Shown here: positions 13,174-13,289 of the stretch, piece by piece | Position numbering within the stretch: the first letter of the stretch is position 1 | How the letters are laid out: every line of letters begins with the position of its first letter | Origin: an uncultured Prevotellaceae bacterium | Lineage (GTDB): Bacteria; Bacteroidota; Bacteroidia; Bacteroidales; Bacteroidaceae | NCBI GenBank assembly: GCA_946624335.1 | Contig: CAMOSA010000056.1 | Coordinates: forward strand, 1 to 13,289 | Direction of reading: 5' to 3' | DNA length: 13,289 nucleotides | Translations under genes and position numbers: made by a program | The notes under the pieces: model-generated | What the model was told of the DNA's origin: nothing | The model's database searches: none | Seen by the model: the letters and a program-made list of their open reading frames with translations, nothing else

Positions 13174-13243
13174 ATTCGTCATTCGTCACTCGTCATTCAT
13201 CATTAGTCATTAATCACTCGTCACTCGTCATTCATCATTCGTC
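13174..13243. repeat. ATTCGTC/ACTCGTC heptamer array, right member of an inverted pair
   Basis: Ten unbroken heptamers: ATTCGTC, ATTCGTC, ACTCGTC, ATTCATC, ATTAGTC, ATTAATC, ACTCGTC, ACTCGTC, ATTCATC, ATTCGTC. Positions 13207-13229 are the exact reverse complement of 13010-13032 (23 bp), so the two arrays can pair into a long stem around about 175 bases. The array ends 12 bases before the stop of the next gene. Confidence 0.92.
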
Positions 13244-13255
13244 ACTATTAACTCT

Positions 13256-13289
13256 TTACTTCGCGATAGCGATACTTACGCGGTTCTTG
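13256..13289 (-). CDS. 3' end of an unidentified - strand gene
   Basis: Read on the - strand, an open frame ends ...KNRVSIAIAK with stop TAA at 13256-13258. Only 10 complete codons are in the window. An Asn-Arg-Val ending of this type occurs in OmpA-like C-terminal domains, but ten residues cannot establish that. The closeness of the stop to the end of the repeat array, as with the other genes here, supports it as a real gene end. Confidence 0.45.
   Translation of the reverse strand, partial: KNRVSIAIAK

Overview
This window looks like chromosomal DNA of a GC-rich member of the Bacteroidales, most likely Prevotellaceae or a relative. Four observations point there. Two or more promoters match the Bacteroidetes TTTG / TAnnTTTG type. 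The tRNA does not encode CCA. Ribosome binding sites are mostly absent or A-rich. The gene content is also typical: a GH3-family protein, an SbsA-Ig-like lipoprotein, a DUF3108 protein, and folP next to cdaA. Genus level cannot be settled from the sequence alone.

Layout. Bases 1-53 are the 3' part of a tRNA-Pro (anticodon CGG) on the + strand, followed by a 21-bp hairpin terminator at 50-97. Everything from 117 to 10702 lies on the - strand. Read in the direction of transcription, from right to left, the genes are murF (cell wall), pdxB (vitamin B6), the acpP-fabF-rnc cluster (fatty acid synthesis plus RNase III), a GH3-like enzyme, a large Ig-like lipoprotein, a secreted DUF3108 protein, and an orphan BlaI/MecI-type repressor. 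From 10999 the + strand carries folP (dihydropteroate synthase) and cdaA (diadenylate cyclase), closed by a clean hairpin terminator at 12963-12991. The last 34 bases hold the 3' end of another - strand gene.

The genes are mostly housekeeping. The unusual part is between and inside them. Nearly every longer spacer is built from short, degenerate, tandemly repeated units that keep strict phase. There is an 8-unit heptamer array between the divergent murF/folP promoter elements, and a second heptamer array running up to the folP start codon. An 18-unit, indel-free, telomere-like CCCTAAA/CCCTCAC array fills the whole folP-cdaA spacer and contains the folP stop codon. Two heptamer arrays in inverted orientation follow cdaA. 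Two octamer arrays in inverted orientation sit between acpP and fabF. Nine C-rich/G-rich dyads spaced 21-23 bp apart lie between murF and pdxB. folP itself carries two in-frame Ser/Pro/Ala-rich insertions encoded by pyrimidine-rich repeats. Taken together this suggests a lineage-specific process that generates or maintains short-period arrays at gene borders. It is the best candidate here for something undescribed.
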